DNA of 27,167 nt, from positions 1 through 27,167 of IMG/VR virus record IMGVR_UViG_3300003323_000766. One strand, 5' to 3'. The position numbers and the translations under genes are program-made. This DNA is from a virus. Below the pieces are notes generated by a model. The model was given only the letters and a program-made list of their open reading frames with translations, searched no databases and had not been told where the DNA came from. This document shows, piece after piece, positions 7,942-15,127 of the stretch (position 1 is the stretch's first letter; every line of letters begins with the position of its first letter).

Positions 7942-9321
7942 CTAGTTAATATCTAAAGTAAATTTTTCGATGTTAAAGTTATACGTGCCAAAATATTCAA
8001 TCTTGGTCGTAATTTCATATTGAAAAGCAACGTTCGTCCGCCAAATAGATAAATTATTTCTTTGGCCAGTCAGACCAATCGGTATTCTCACCACGTTAAG
8101 CCAACTATCAGAATCAAGAGATAATGACAGCTCTAAATTTTGAGGTTCAATCGATTGCGGATAACCTTGCGCCATTCGAACCTCCACGCCATTCAATAAA
8201 TTTCTTGTTGTTTGCTGGCCTTTATAGAATGTAATTCGAGGTGACGTGAAGGAGCGGCGCTTATAATCTTGCGATAAATCCAATTTATAAAGACCATCCG
8301 CCTTTAATACATATTCTGTATTTTTAGCCGACGCAATAATCAAATCATCTACTTCATGAAGGGTATTGCTATTTTGGTTATAAACAAGACCGATACCTTC
8401 TTGAAGAAAAGTCATTTGAAAGAAGAAATTTCCCCTGAAGCTATAAAAAGAACCAGCAACATTTTCTTTGTCTGGAAATTCACTAATGATTCTTGCCCAC
8501 CCAGTGACGCTTTTGGGGTCTTTCTCAGATGATTGAGGAAGCTGAACAATCCCCTGCGGCGTTAATGCCATCGGAATATAAAACGAGGATAAAAAATAAA
8601 TTCTATTAATCGCATTAACGATGCAATTTGTCGACAATGCGCCGAAATTTTGCTCAAAGTTATTATCCCTCTGAAATGGAAACTGATAAATGTTAGTTTG
8701 AAGCGTGGCCTCCCATCGCTCAATTCCGGTGGAACCAAAAATAAATAAGTTGTTGTATAAAGAAGACACGCCTTTTGCGGTGGTTAATGCGCTATTTATT
8801 TGAACGACGCCCGCGCCATCATATAAAAGCGCATTATTGGGATTGCTGGGCTGCCATTCTCCTTTTGCGCCCAACCAAATCATCATGGAATTTACCACGG
8901 TTATAGAGATTGGATTATTAACCGCGAATGAATTCGCGCCATCGCTTAAAATGGTAAAAGTTCCATCATTTTGATCGAATACATACGCAAATCGCCCATC
9001 ACAAATTCCGACTTGATTCTGAAGGTTCTCAGACATTTGCACAGATTGACCGCTATAGGTGATTGCCGCAATAAAATTCACCGTTCCATCAAATGAAACT
9101 CTTAAGACGCTTGTTTTTGTAACGACGATAAAGGAGCCCTGCTCAAAGGGCGTAAACCAAACATCTGAACAATTTTGTATTTGCGCTATTCTTTGAAGGC
9201 CAGGCGTGCAATATAAAAGACCGCTTTCGCCCACAAACATATTAAACAATTCTGGGTTGCCAAATCGCACATTCCAATCAGGCATCGAGCCTTTGTTAAT
9301 GGGGATTTCACGTATTGCCAT
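7942..9321 (-). CDS. Packaged-DNA stabilisation protein, P22 gp10-like
   Basis: P22 gp10 is part of the tail hub that closes the portal after packaging and holds the tailspikes. This product has 459 residues against 472 for gp10. It begins M-A-I-R-E-I-P, matching the gp10 start M-P-I-Q-Q-L-P, so the ATG at 9321 was chosen over one at 9339. The body has many short beta strands with the features of the family: an early 'LLYCTPGLQRI' (gp10 has 'YLRSFPGITKR'), 'NLFIFGSTGIERW' (gp10 'FIVCFGSSTIEYF') and a C-terminal beta sandwich. It overlaps the portal gene by 14 bases. In P22 the gene lies after gp4, so its place next to the portal is a rearranged order. Confidence 0.85.
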   Translation of the reverse strand: MAIREIPINKGSMPDWNVRFGNPELFNMFVGESGLLYCTPGLQRIAQIQNCSDVWFTPFEQGSFIVVTKTSVLRVSFDGTVNFIAAITYSGQSVQMSENLQNQVGICDGRFAYVFDQNDGTFTILSDGANSFAVNNPISITVVNSMMIWLGAKGEWQPSNPNNALLYDGAGVVQINSALTTAKGVSSLYNNLFIFGSTGIERWEATLQTNIYQFPFQRDNNFEQNFGALSTNCIVNAINRIYFLSSFYIPMALTPQGIVQLPQSSEKDPKSVTGWARIISEFPDKENVAGSFYSFRGNFFFQMTFLQEGIGLVYNQNSNTLHEVDDLIIASAKNTEYVLKADGLYKLDLSQDYKRRSFTSPRITFYKGQQTTRNLLNGVEVRMAQGYPQSIEPQNLELSLSLDSDSWLNVVRIPIGLTGQRNNLSIWRTNVAFQYEITTKIEYFGTYNFNIEKFTLDIN

Positions 9322-11341
9322 TTTTGCCCAACTGGCCATACTCTTGATGCGCCATTTTAATTATTTCAATTTCTTGATTCCCCTTTTCCAATGCTTGGGA
9401 TGCACGTTTAGAAGCTTGTTCATCTTCTAATTTGGCAATATCGATAAACCGTTTAGATTTATTGTCTTCAATATCTGCCAATGTTTTAATACGTTTTGTC
9501 TCTTCGTTATATTGCATTGCAAGTGCTTTTTTATTCTCAGCGTCTGATAAATCTTGCGCGGCTTTTTGTTGCATTTGCAGTTGTTGCATCTGCATTTGCA
9601 GTTGTTGTTGATTGGCTTGGGTCTTGTATTGCATGAACTCGTCTTTGCTGATTTCTCCGCTTGAGTATTGAATCAACTTTGGATCGATAGAAGACGCAAT
9701 GCGTTTTTCAAATTCAGCCGCATCATCAATAGGTAAATTTCTTGCGAAAATATCTTTAGTATTTTGAAAATCCATAGTTTGAGGCGCTTGATAAAACATT
9801 GTCAGAGCCTTCACTGTATTTTCTTGTTGCATCTCACGACTAGGAGCACAATCGATTCTATATAAGAATGAATTCTTAATATCTTTGATATTGTTTTTAA
9901 TCTTTCCGCTGTCTAACAGTTGATTGACGTAAATATCTTCAGAAGTTCCGTCATCTTTGCGCACAGAAATGCACCGTTGTTCTGTGATAATTCTTGGTAT
10001 CATTTGTTGATATAACTTGCAAATTGCGCCTAGAAAGCCAACATGGGCAGCAATTAATCCTGCATGAATAGAGCTGATGCTCATATTTTGAGTGATGAGA
10101 CCTAACGCCTTTCCTGATAAAACAGTCTGGTTGCTTAATTCAGAATCAATAAATGCGCCAGAGATTTCGTCTATCTCTTGTTTTGTCTGGCTTGCCAAAT
10201 TTAGCATGGTGGCTGGTATTTCAGTCGGAGGAACAATAATCGGTTTTGTGCCATCTGGGTCTTTTCCTAATACGATCGCGCCTTCAATCTGATTAATTTT
10301 CTCAGCCGTTTCTTTTTGCAAATTGGTTTGAATATGGTCTGGCGTCAAATAAACTTTTGTCGCCGATGAATTCTTAGCTGCTGTTGCTAATTGGCTCATC
10401 GTATAATTGTGTAATTTCTGAGCGCCTACTAATGGATAAACGAAAGGCAGCGTAACCCACCCATCAGATGACCAAACCGTCAATGCGGGATGATAAGGAA
10501 GTGGAATATCTTCAGTGGGAAATATTTCTGGCTTTTTTAGAACTTCCCAGTTGCAAAGAACCATAAAATAAATACAGTCTTTGTCACCTTTTCTGATGTC
10601 TGTCTCTCCGTCAGCGCCATACCAAATCTCATCGACGCCTTCTTCAATCAAATCTACACGCCGATATTCTCCGCCCTTGAGCTTAATGAAATTAGCCTTT
10701 TCTTTTACTCGATACCAATATCTGACAATATCATTTTTTCTTTTAACGCAACTGTTATTTTTTGCCTCTGGATATGCAGCAATAACGTCTCTATCCGATA
10801 CTTTTGTATAGCAAATTCCGCCATACATTCCGTCGATTTTGTAAGGGCTTTTGGCATTGAAATCCCAAAATGCCATGGCCGGATTTTGATGCAATATAGT
10901 GACAGGAATCAATGACAGCGTTTCGTTATTTTCTCGCTCGCAATTAACTTCCACGAACGAATAGCCAAAATCAAGCATCTTTTCAAGCGCTTTATCAGCC
11001 GTTTCTTCGACTCTATCTTCCATAAAAAAGTGCTTTGAAAGCATTTTAAAAGCAGCCAATTCGGAACTATCGTAGGAACGTCGATTATTTGAAAAGACTC
11101 CTAGACTAAAAGTTAATTGGTCATATTGGCTTAATATTTTATTGCGATGCTTATGACAAAGATTAAACGTTAATGATTCTTTGTTAACTGCCGTTCGATT
11201 GGTTGAAACTGATTTGTCCCATTGCATGCCAACGGCGCCGAAATCAATCATTTCTTTTCCACGCTCATCGTTTTCGTAATACGCGTCGCGCCATGCTTGA
11301 GCTTGTTTCTTTACAATATTTCCAATTTCATCCAAGTCCAT
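9308..11341 (-). CDS. Portal protein, P22 gp1-like
   Basis: The portal is the twelve-fold ring at one capsid vertex through which DNA enters. The product has 677 residues, against 725 in P22. The N-terminal third has the P22-type helical start, and residues near 130-190 hold a segment of the form 'NPAMAFWDFNAKSPYKIDG...V.....AAYPEA', matching the P22 portal's 'DPFSVYWDP.A...D....F......EF...YPDA' stretch. The last 105 residues are a Gln-rich then Glu/Lys-rich coiled coil, the equivalent of the P22 C-terminal barrel. A GGAG site precedes the ATG. It lies between the terminase block and the gp10-like gene. Confidence 0.85.
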   Translation of the reverse strand: MDLDEIGNIVKKQAQAWRDAYYENDERGKEMIDFGAVGMQWDKSVSTNRTAVNKESLTFNLCHKHRNKILSQYDQLTFSLGVFSNNRRSYDSSELAAFKMLSKHFFMEDRVEETADKALEKMLDFGYSFVEVNCERENNETLSLIPVTILHQNPAMAFWDFNAKSPYKIDGMYGGICYTKVSDRDVIAAYPEAKNNSCVKRKNDIVRYWYRVKEKANFIKLKGGEYRRVDLIEEGVDEIWYGADGETDIRKGDKDCIYFMVLCNWEVLKKPEIFPTEDIPLPYHPALTVWSSDGWVTLPFVYPLVGAQKLHNYTMSQLATAAKNSSATKVYLTPDHIQTNLQKETAEKINQIEGAIVLGKDPDGTKPIIVPPTEIPATMLNLASQTKQEIDEISGAFIDSELSNQTVLSGKALGLITQNMSISSIHAGLIAAHVGFLGAICKLYQQMIPRIITEQRCISVRKDDGTSEDIYVNQLLDSGKIKNNIKDIKNSFLYRIDCAPSREMQQENTVKALTMFYQAPQTMDFQNTKDIFARNLPIDDAAEFEKRIASSIDPKLIQYSSGEISKDEFMQYKTQANQQQLQMQMQQLQMQQKAAQDLSDAENKKALAMQYNEETKRIKTLADIEDNKSKRFIDIAKLEDEQASKRASQALEKGNQEIEIIKMAHQEYGQLGKNGNT
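9571..9607. repeat. 21-bp tandem repeat inside the portal gene
   Basis: GCATTTGCAGTTGTTG occurs twice, 21 bases apart, and encodes alternating Gln/Leu/Met residues of the portal's C-terminal coiled coil. It probably arose by slippage and allows length changes in whole heptad units. Confidence 0.7.
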
Positions 11342-11356
11342 TATTGACTCCGTTTA

Positions 11357-11899
11357 TCAAACAAGTGGGGTTAATGTACGCTTAGAGCCTGGCTGAGCAG
11401 AATATTTAGCCATTGTCTCTTTCATAGTTTTTTGTGTTACACCAGAAAAACGAATGCGTTCCCAAATGCGATCGTCACTTAATTTATGATCCATATCATT
11501 AAACAAAAATATTGGAGCGCCAGGCTTCTTATTAGAATAATGCGGCTTCAAATAAAAACCAGGAACGCCCATCAAAAACAATCTACGCAAGAAGTCTTTG
11601 TCCGTTAAATTTGTACCAGGCGCATAAGAGGCAAATTTTTTGGTGGCTAAATCAGCAGCCGACGAGACCGTCGTCTCATTAATACGACGAGATTCTTTGG
11701 CGAGCTTTAATGCAAGTTGCGAAATGGAATCAGATTCTTCGTAGGAAATGCCAATTTGGTCTAATGTTTTGCGAAGCTCAAGCACTTCTGAAGACGGCTT
11801 CTCAGACGCAACCAAAACATCTTTAATGCCATCCTCTTCTTTCAAAACCGTCGCTGTATTTTCTGTGCTTGCTATAACTTTCTTAGGTCTTCCGGCCAT
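11357..11899 (-). CDS. Unknown late-operon protein, 180 residues
   Basis: It begins MAGRPKK, a short basic motif that recalls an AT-hook, though this alone proves nothing. A charged helical region (about 40-95) follows, then a Pro/Gly/aromatic segment 'GVPGFYLKPHYSNKKPGAPIF' split by charged residues, and a basic C-terminus. It overlaps the preceding small gene by 17 bases and is followed directly by the portal gene. Its place between large terminase and portal suggests a packaging or head role, but no family was recognised. Confidence 0.65.
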   Translation of the reverse strand: MAGRPKKVIASTENTATVLKEEDGIKDVLVASEKPSSEVLELRKTLDQIGISYEESDSISQLALKLAKESRRINETTVSSAADLATKKFASYAPGTNLTDKDFLRRLFLMGVPGFYLKPHYSNKKPGAPIFLFNDMDHKLSDDRIWERIRFSGVTQKTMKETMAKYSAQPGSKRTLTPLV

Positions 11900-12068
11900 A
11901 ACTATTTCCTCTCTTTTTTATAGATTTTAAAAATTTTTTAATTCTTTTCATCGCCTTAAAGCTTTGATTCGCCTCAAAAACGAATTCATCCCATACCTCA
12001 TTAGTCATCAACTCTTTTTTAAAAAGAGAGCGAATAATTTTGTCTTCTTTTTCGCCAATGAGAATCAT
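11883..12068 (-). CDS. Small basic unknown protein, 61 residues
   Basis: A helical, Lys-rich product starting by ATGA overlap with the upstream gene (12065-12067) and running into the start of the 180-residue gene. The C-terminal half is strongly basic (KRIKKFLKSIKKRG). No family was recognised. The overlaps at both ends support that it is translated. Confidence 0.6.
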   Translation of the reverse strand: MILIGEKEDKIIRSLFKKELMTNEVWDEFVFEANQSFKAMKRIKKFLKSIKKRGNSYGRKT

Positions 12069-12232
12069 TTTTTAGGCATCCTCACTTTCTTCAATGCGGG
12101 ATTAGCCTTCTTTGCGGCAGGCGATGCTTTGCGCGCTCCAGATGCCAAGATGGCTTCCGCATTTTTCAAAGGAATGCCTTGCTTTTTTGAAATTTGTTCA
12201 CTATTTGCTTTGAAACCTTTAACTTTTTTCAT
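12065..12232 (-). CDS. Small Lys/Ala-rich protein, 55 residues
   Basis: The ATG at 12232 lies behind AGGAG, spaced only two bases. The product begins MKKVKGFKANSEQISKKQG, contains 'KNAEAILASGARKASPAAKKA' split by small residues, and ends in RMPKK. It lies directly downstream of the large terminase and overlaps the next gene by ATGA. Its composition is like histone-tail or DNA-binding peptides, but the function is unknown. Confidence 0.6.
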   Translation of the reverse strand: MKKVKGFKANSEQISKKQGIPLKNAEAILASGARKASPAAKKANPALKKVRMPKK

Positions 12233-12248
12233 AACTCCTCTCTTTTTG

Positions 12249-13655
12249 TTAATAAATTCTCGCTATTGACGGATACAAATTATCCGTTTTATCAATCACA
12301 TCATCGTTGCTCGATGCCAATAAAATATCAATCGCATCAAACGTACAATCCGCCTGGTCATCATGCGCATGAGACATGTCGGCGCTAAACCCAACCATTT
12401 CATTTGTATAATCAATAAAATAATCCATCATTGGATTCAAAAATACGTACCCGCTTTTCACATACCCTTGCGAATCAAAGGCTCTCGTATATTTATCCTT
12501 CTTTCTAACTATAGGCGTAAACGGCTTTTTAATCGTTCTGCGCAATATCTGAATCAATGCCGTGCCTGATACGGCGTCTTCAATATAAACCCCATTCAAA
12601 TCAACGACATTCTTCGCAATAAAAGCAGATGCCATCACTTCAAGCTCAGGAAACTCCCATTTGCCTCTAACTTGGTCAATCAAATAAATTCCTTTTTGTG
12701 ATTTAATCCAGCACTGCATGACACTATAATCATTCGCCTCTTTTGTCTTCTGCGCAGTGTCCATCACTATAATTTTTTTCGTATAAAGTGGAGCTTTTGT
12801 AAAAACCCCAAAATCTTCCCGCTTAAAAATCTTTCCGCTTCGCCTAATATTCCAATTTCCGCTTAACAATGCAGCGCTTTCTGCCTCTCCGGCCAATTTC
12901 AAATTGGCAATATAATTCGGGTCTTTCTTCAACAGCGCCGGATTATCATCGAGCGTTGCATAAATAAACGTGTAACTTTTAACATCTTTTGCCGGTATTC
13001 CATATTTCGATTCGATATATTCAGGACTATCCCCAAATACAAAATTGTCTTTGTATTGCGACCAATATCGAATATATCCGCGTTTAGAATGGTCTGGCGT
13101 GCCCGAAGGCAGCAAATACCATTCCACAAACTCTCTGACCCAACTATCCGGGTCTGGGTTGCACGTTCCTGCCACCGTCCTAGGAGCCCCGCATGTGCTC
13201 CTATTTCTTGTGAATAGATATGTGAATTGCGTCTTCGTAAAATGCGTTAATTCATCAAAATCTATTTCACAATACTCACCGCCCTGGTGATTGGTCTTGT
13301 CATGCTCCGTTGACAAGCCCTCAAACTTAATCGTTGCCCCAGATTCAAACGTCCAAAGCAACTCCGACAAATTCGGAACGCCACCGAAATGCGGGTAAAT
13401 ATCAAAACTCTTGTCCCATAATCCGCCAGAAATTTTTACCTGCTTCAGCTCTCTTCTAAAGATTACTTTCTGAAAGCCCGGCGTTTTGTAATACCGCAAT
13501 CCACGCAATAATGTCCCGTATGTTTTGCCGCCCCCAGCTTGCCCTCCGTACAAAATAAAATCCGCGGGCGATTGCAGAAATAATGTTTGCCCTCCCGGCT
13601 GTGGCGCAAATAAAACCTTCGCATTCTTAATCAGCTCAGATTGCTCGCGCGTCAT
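12249..13655 (-). CDS. Terminase large subunit (packaging ATPase and nuclease)
   Basis: This motor pumps DNA into the procapsid and cuts the concatemer. The 468-residue product shows a Walker A motif GQAGGGKT (residues 38-45), a Walker B strand EIDFDE (130-135) and a C-terminal RNase H-like nuclease. The nuclease has the first acidic strand VMDTAQ (near 297), a second acidic patch 'YIEDAVSG' and a last one in HDDQADCTFDA (431-441). The ATG at 13655 overlaps the co-chaperonin stop as TGATG, suggesting translational coupling; a TTG one codon earlier is unlikely. All catalytic acids expected for the family appear present. Confidence 0.93.
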   Translation of the reverse strand: MTREQSELIKNAKVLFAPQPGGQTLFLQSPADFILYGGQAGGGKTYGTLLRGLRYYKTPGFQKVIFRRELKQVKISGGLWDKSFDIYPHFGGVPNLSELLWTFESGATIKFEGLSTEHDKTNHQGGEYCEIDFDELTHFTKTQFTYLFTRNRSTCGAPRTVAGTCNPDPDSWVREFVEWYLLPSGTPDHSKRGYIRYWSQYKDNFVFGDSPEYIESKYGIPAKDVKSYTFIYATLDDNPALLKKDPNYIANLKLAGEAESAALLSGNWNIRRSGKIFKREDFGVFTKAPLYTKKIIVMDTAQKTKEANDYSVMQCWIKSQKGIYLIDQVRGKWEFPELEVMASAFIAKNVVDLNGVYIEDAVSGTALIQILRRTIKKPFTPIVRKKDKYTRAFDSQGYVKSGYVFLNPMMDYFIDYTNEMVGFSADMSHAHDDQADCTFDAIDILLASSNDDVIDKTDNLYPSIARIY

Positions 13656-13996
13656 CAATTAAACGTTTGTATAACGCCTCGTTTATGCGGCTCTGGCTTC
13701 TTTCTATCTGTATGAAAATTAATCTCGGGCGTTGGCATATCTTTATCCAGCACCAACATCACATCGTCTAACTTCAGCGTTCTATATTCTTGCCCGTCGA
13801 TAAACGTCGAGAAGCCTGCAAATTTCGCAAATGAAACCCTGTCGCCAGGCTGAAGCTCGTCAATCAATTTTCCAGCGCTAACCACCGTGCCGGCGGTCGA
13901 TTTTTCTTTCGACGCATCTAGAATCTGAATCACAGCGGACGGCATTGGTGGCGGGTCTAGCAATATCAATAATTTATCTTTAACTGCTTTGTGCAT
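13655..13996 (-). CDS. GroES-like (Cpn10) co-chaperonin
   Basis: GroES caps the GroEL folding chamber. Residues 5-10 (VKDKLLI) match the GroES first strand (LHDRVIV). 'KSTAGTVVSAGK' near 33-43 matches 'KSTRGEVLAVGN'. 'LQPGDRVSFAKFAGFSTFIDGQ' (split here after GDRV) matches 'VKVGDIVIF..GYG....DNE', and 'YRTLKLDDVMLVL' matches the C-terminal 'LIMSESDILAIV'. The mobile loop that binds GroEL would be at about 14-32, with the hydrophobic VIQIL in place of GroES IVL. The GroES roof hairpin seems to be missing. The gene lies between and overlaps both terminase genes. P22 coat folding is known to involve GroEL/GroES, so a role in coat folding is a reasonable inference. Confidence 0.75.
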   Translation of the reverse strand: MHKAVKDKLLILLDPPPMPSAVIQILDASKEKSTAGTVVSAGKLIDELQPGDRVSFAKFAGFSTFIDGQEYRTLKLDDVMLVLDKDMPTPEINFHTDRKKPEPHKRGVIQTFN

Positions 13997-14399
13997 TTTT
14001 TATCTCTCCAATTTCGGGCAATACCAATACCACGCCGCCCAGTTTTTCATTGTCACTTGTTACATCAATCTTTTGCTTAGCGTAATAACCATACTTTTTT
14101 GCAATCATGTCGCTAGCAACCAATCGGTCGCTCGTCTTCTCTTCAGCGTTTGATGCTATACCCCACACCAATGCCGTCCATTTTTCGTCCGATATATCGC
14201 ATGCTTGTTCAATCTTCTCCCTGCGGCGCGCAATCTCTTTTTGAACGCGCTCATCACTGAGATAACGATGCGCTGCTGTTCGAGCAGAGCCTCCTTTTAA
14301 CCCAAGAGCTTCCGCTGCTTTATTTCCAACCCCGCCATTCTTAAAGTATTCGTCGACAAATTTCTTAACCCTTAAATTACTCTGTTCTTTAGCTCGCAT
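13980..14399 (-). CDS. Terminase small subunit
   Basis: The small terminase recognises the packaging site and guides the large subunit. The product has 139 residues. The N-terminal helix-turn-helix part reads 'FVDEYFKNGGVGNKAAEALG', followed by 'KGGSARTAAHRYLSDERVQ' and 'EIARRREKIEQ'. This is the usual Terminase_2-type order: an initial helix, N/K-AA, a TA-x-x pair and a Leu-x-x-x-x-V-x-x-x-I helix. It overlaps both the preceding winged-helix gene and the co-chaperonin gene. The C-terminal part (EIGEIKNA) could contact the large subunit. Confidence 0.85.
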   Translation of the reverse strand: MRAKEQSNLRVKKFVDEYFKNGGVGNKAAEALGLKGGSARTAAHRYLSDERVQKEIARRREKIEQACDISDEKWTALVWGIASNAEEKTSDRLVASDMIAKKYGYYAKQKIDVTSDNEKLGGVVLVLPEIGEIKNAQSS

Positions 14400-14619
14400 T
14401 CGATAGCTCCACCTTCAAATCCGTGAACGAATAAAGATGAACAAAGCGTTCTTTGAAGTAACTGCCCGGCAAGGGTGTGCGAGGAACGCTAATGGCCTTG
14501 GCTAAGATGCCTTTTGATTGTATTTTCTTTTCTTGAATTTTGCGTCTGACGGTTTGCTCGGCGACGTTAAAAAGATTCGATGCGTCGAGAACAGTGATTA
14601 GATGCGGTGCATTTTGCAT
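14389..14619 (-). CDS. Small winged-helix/HTH-like protein heading the late operon
   Basis: The first gene of the late operon gives 76 residues from the ATG at 14619. A GTG at 14640 is in frame but lies within the promoter motif, so it was rejected. 'LITVLDASNLFNVAEQTVRRKIQ' (split after F) looks like an excisionase/MerR-type helix-turn-helix. The predicted transcription start nearly coincides with the ATG and there is no ribosome site, so the mRNA may be leaderless. A clear relative (LITINDASKIFKV..) is encoded at 17593-17790. It may regulate the operon itself or bind packaging DNA with the small terminase. Confidence 0.65.
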   Translation of the reverse strand: MQNAPHLITVLDASNLFNVAEQTVRRKIQEKKIQSKGILAKAISVPRTPLPGSYFKERFVHLYSFTDLKVELSNAS

Positions 14620-14628
14620 GTAATGCAC
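14607..14628 (-). promoter_or_regulatory. Inverted repeat over the late-operon start
   Basis: GTGCATT and AATGCAC form a perfect 7-bp inverted repeat with 8 bases between them, beginning at the last base of the -10 and spanning the first ATG. It could be an operator for a regulator or an mRNA hairpin hiding the start codon. Confidence 0.45.
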
Positions 14629-14656
14629 ATATACACGCACAAGAAAAGGATGTCAA
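14628..14656 (-). promoter_or_regulatory. Late-operon promoter
   Basis: On the minus strand TTGACA (14656-14651) is followed by 17 bases and TATATG (14633-14628), the latter inside GTGCGTGTATATGT. The same motif precedes the coat gene. It reads into the terminase genes. The DnaA-box array lies just upstream, its nearest box ending seven bases from the -35. Confidence 0.65.
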
Positions 14657-14662
14657 CAATAG

Positions 14663-14706
14663 TTATCCACAGGATATCCACAGGTTATTAACAGGTTATC
14701 CACAGA
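14663..14706 (+). repeat. Four DnaA boxes in an 11-bp tandem array
   Basis: Boxes begin at 14663 (TTATCCACA), 14674 (ATATCCACA), 14685 (TTATTAACA) and 14696 (TTATCCACA), each followed by GG except the last (GA). The first and last match the strong DnaA box perfectly; the others differ by one and two bases. All point the same way and are spaced exactly 11 bp, about one helical turn, so DnaA could bind side by side as a filament. Beside it is an A+T-rich tract. Candidate roles are a replication origin or DnaA control of the flanking promoters. Confidence 0.8.
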
Positions 14707-14755
14707 AAATATCAAAAAATTTTTGAAAATAAACGAAAATATCTTCAAAATACTG
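14705..14755 (+). other. A+T-rich tract, possible DNA unwinding element
   Basis: This 51-base tract has nine G or C bases (about 18%) and three copies of GAAAATA at 14705, 14725 and 14735, two extended to GAAAATATC. It lies directly next to the DnaA-box array and ends at the -35 of the rightward promoter. The arrangement of boxes plus A+T-rich repeats is what DnaA-dependent origins show. Confidence 0.5.
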
Positions 14756-14784
14756 TTGACAGACGAATTAACTTCGTCTATACT
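14756..14784 (+). promoter_or_regulatory. Strong rightward sigma70 promoter with built-in operator
   Basis: TTGACA (14756-14761) and TATACT (14779-14784) are separated by 17 bases. The spacer holds the perfect inverted repeat AGACGAA-TTAAC-TTCGTCT (14761-14779), which touches both promoter boxes, so a bound repressor would block polymerase. It serves the two rightward genes 14840-15301, the second of which encodes an XRE-type protein that could be the repressor. Confidence 0.75.
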
Positions 14785-14839
14785 GTCTACATCAGATAAA
14801 CACTGATAGCGCAACAACACAAACACCGGAGATTACAAA

Positions 14840-15127
14840 ATGAACGATTTAAACAAAGAAGTTGTCGGGTTGTTTAAACAAAAATGTCAAGCACGTTTAG
14901 ATTCTGACATGAAGCATAATCAAGTAAATTCAAATACTGCGGGCGCGTTTGGCGAATACATGAACGACGCTCTTTTGTCTTTATACAGAGATGAAATCGT
15001 TGAAGAAAACGCTCTCAGCGACATCGAGGCGCAATCTGAAGAGTTTCGCGAAACATACTATGCTATGAACGAAATTAGAGCGGATTTTGAGAGCGAAGCA
15101 AAAGAAATTTATTGCGAGAATTTATAA
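14840..15127 (+). CDS. Small acidic helical protein, unknown
   Basis: The 95-residue product follows a CGGAG site and a strong promoter. It is helical and acidic, especially in its C-terminal half (Glu/Asp-rich, with EEFRETYYAMNEIRADFE). It contains no recognised domain. Small acidic early proteins can be DNA mimics or host-takeover proteins, but nothing here shows that. It is followed without a gap by the small HTH gene. Confidence 0.65.
   Translation: MNDLNKEVVGLFKQKCQARLDSDMKHNQVNSNTAGAFGEYMNDALLSLYRDEIVEENALSDIEAQSEEFRETYYAMNEIRADFESEAKEIYCENL

Noticed and set aside
14620-14640. GTG at 14640 as start of the late operon's first gene
   Set aside because: It lies inside the promoter motif, upstream of the predicted transcription start, so it could not be translated from that transcript.
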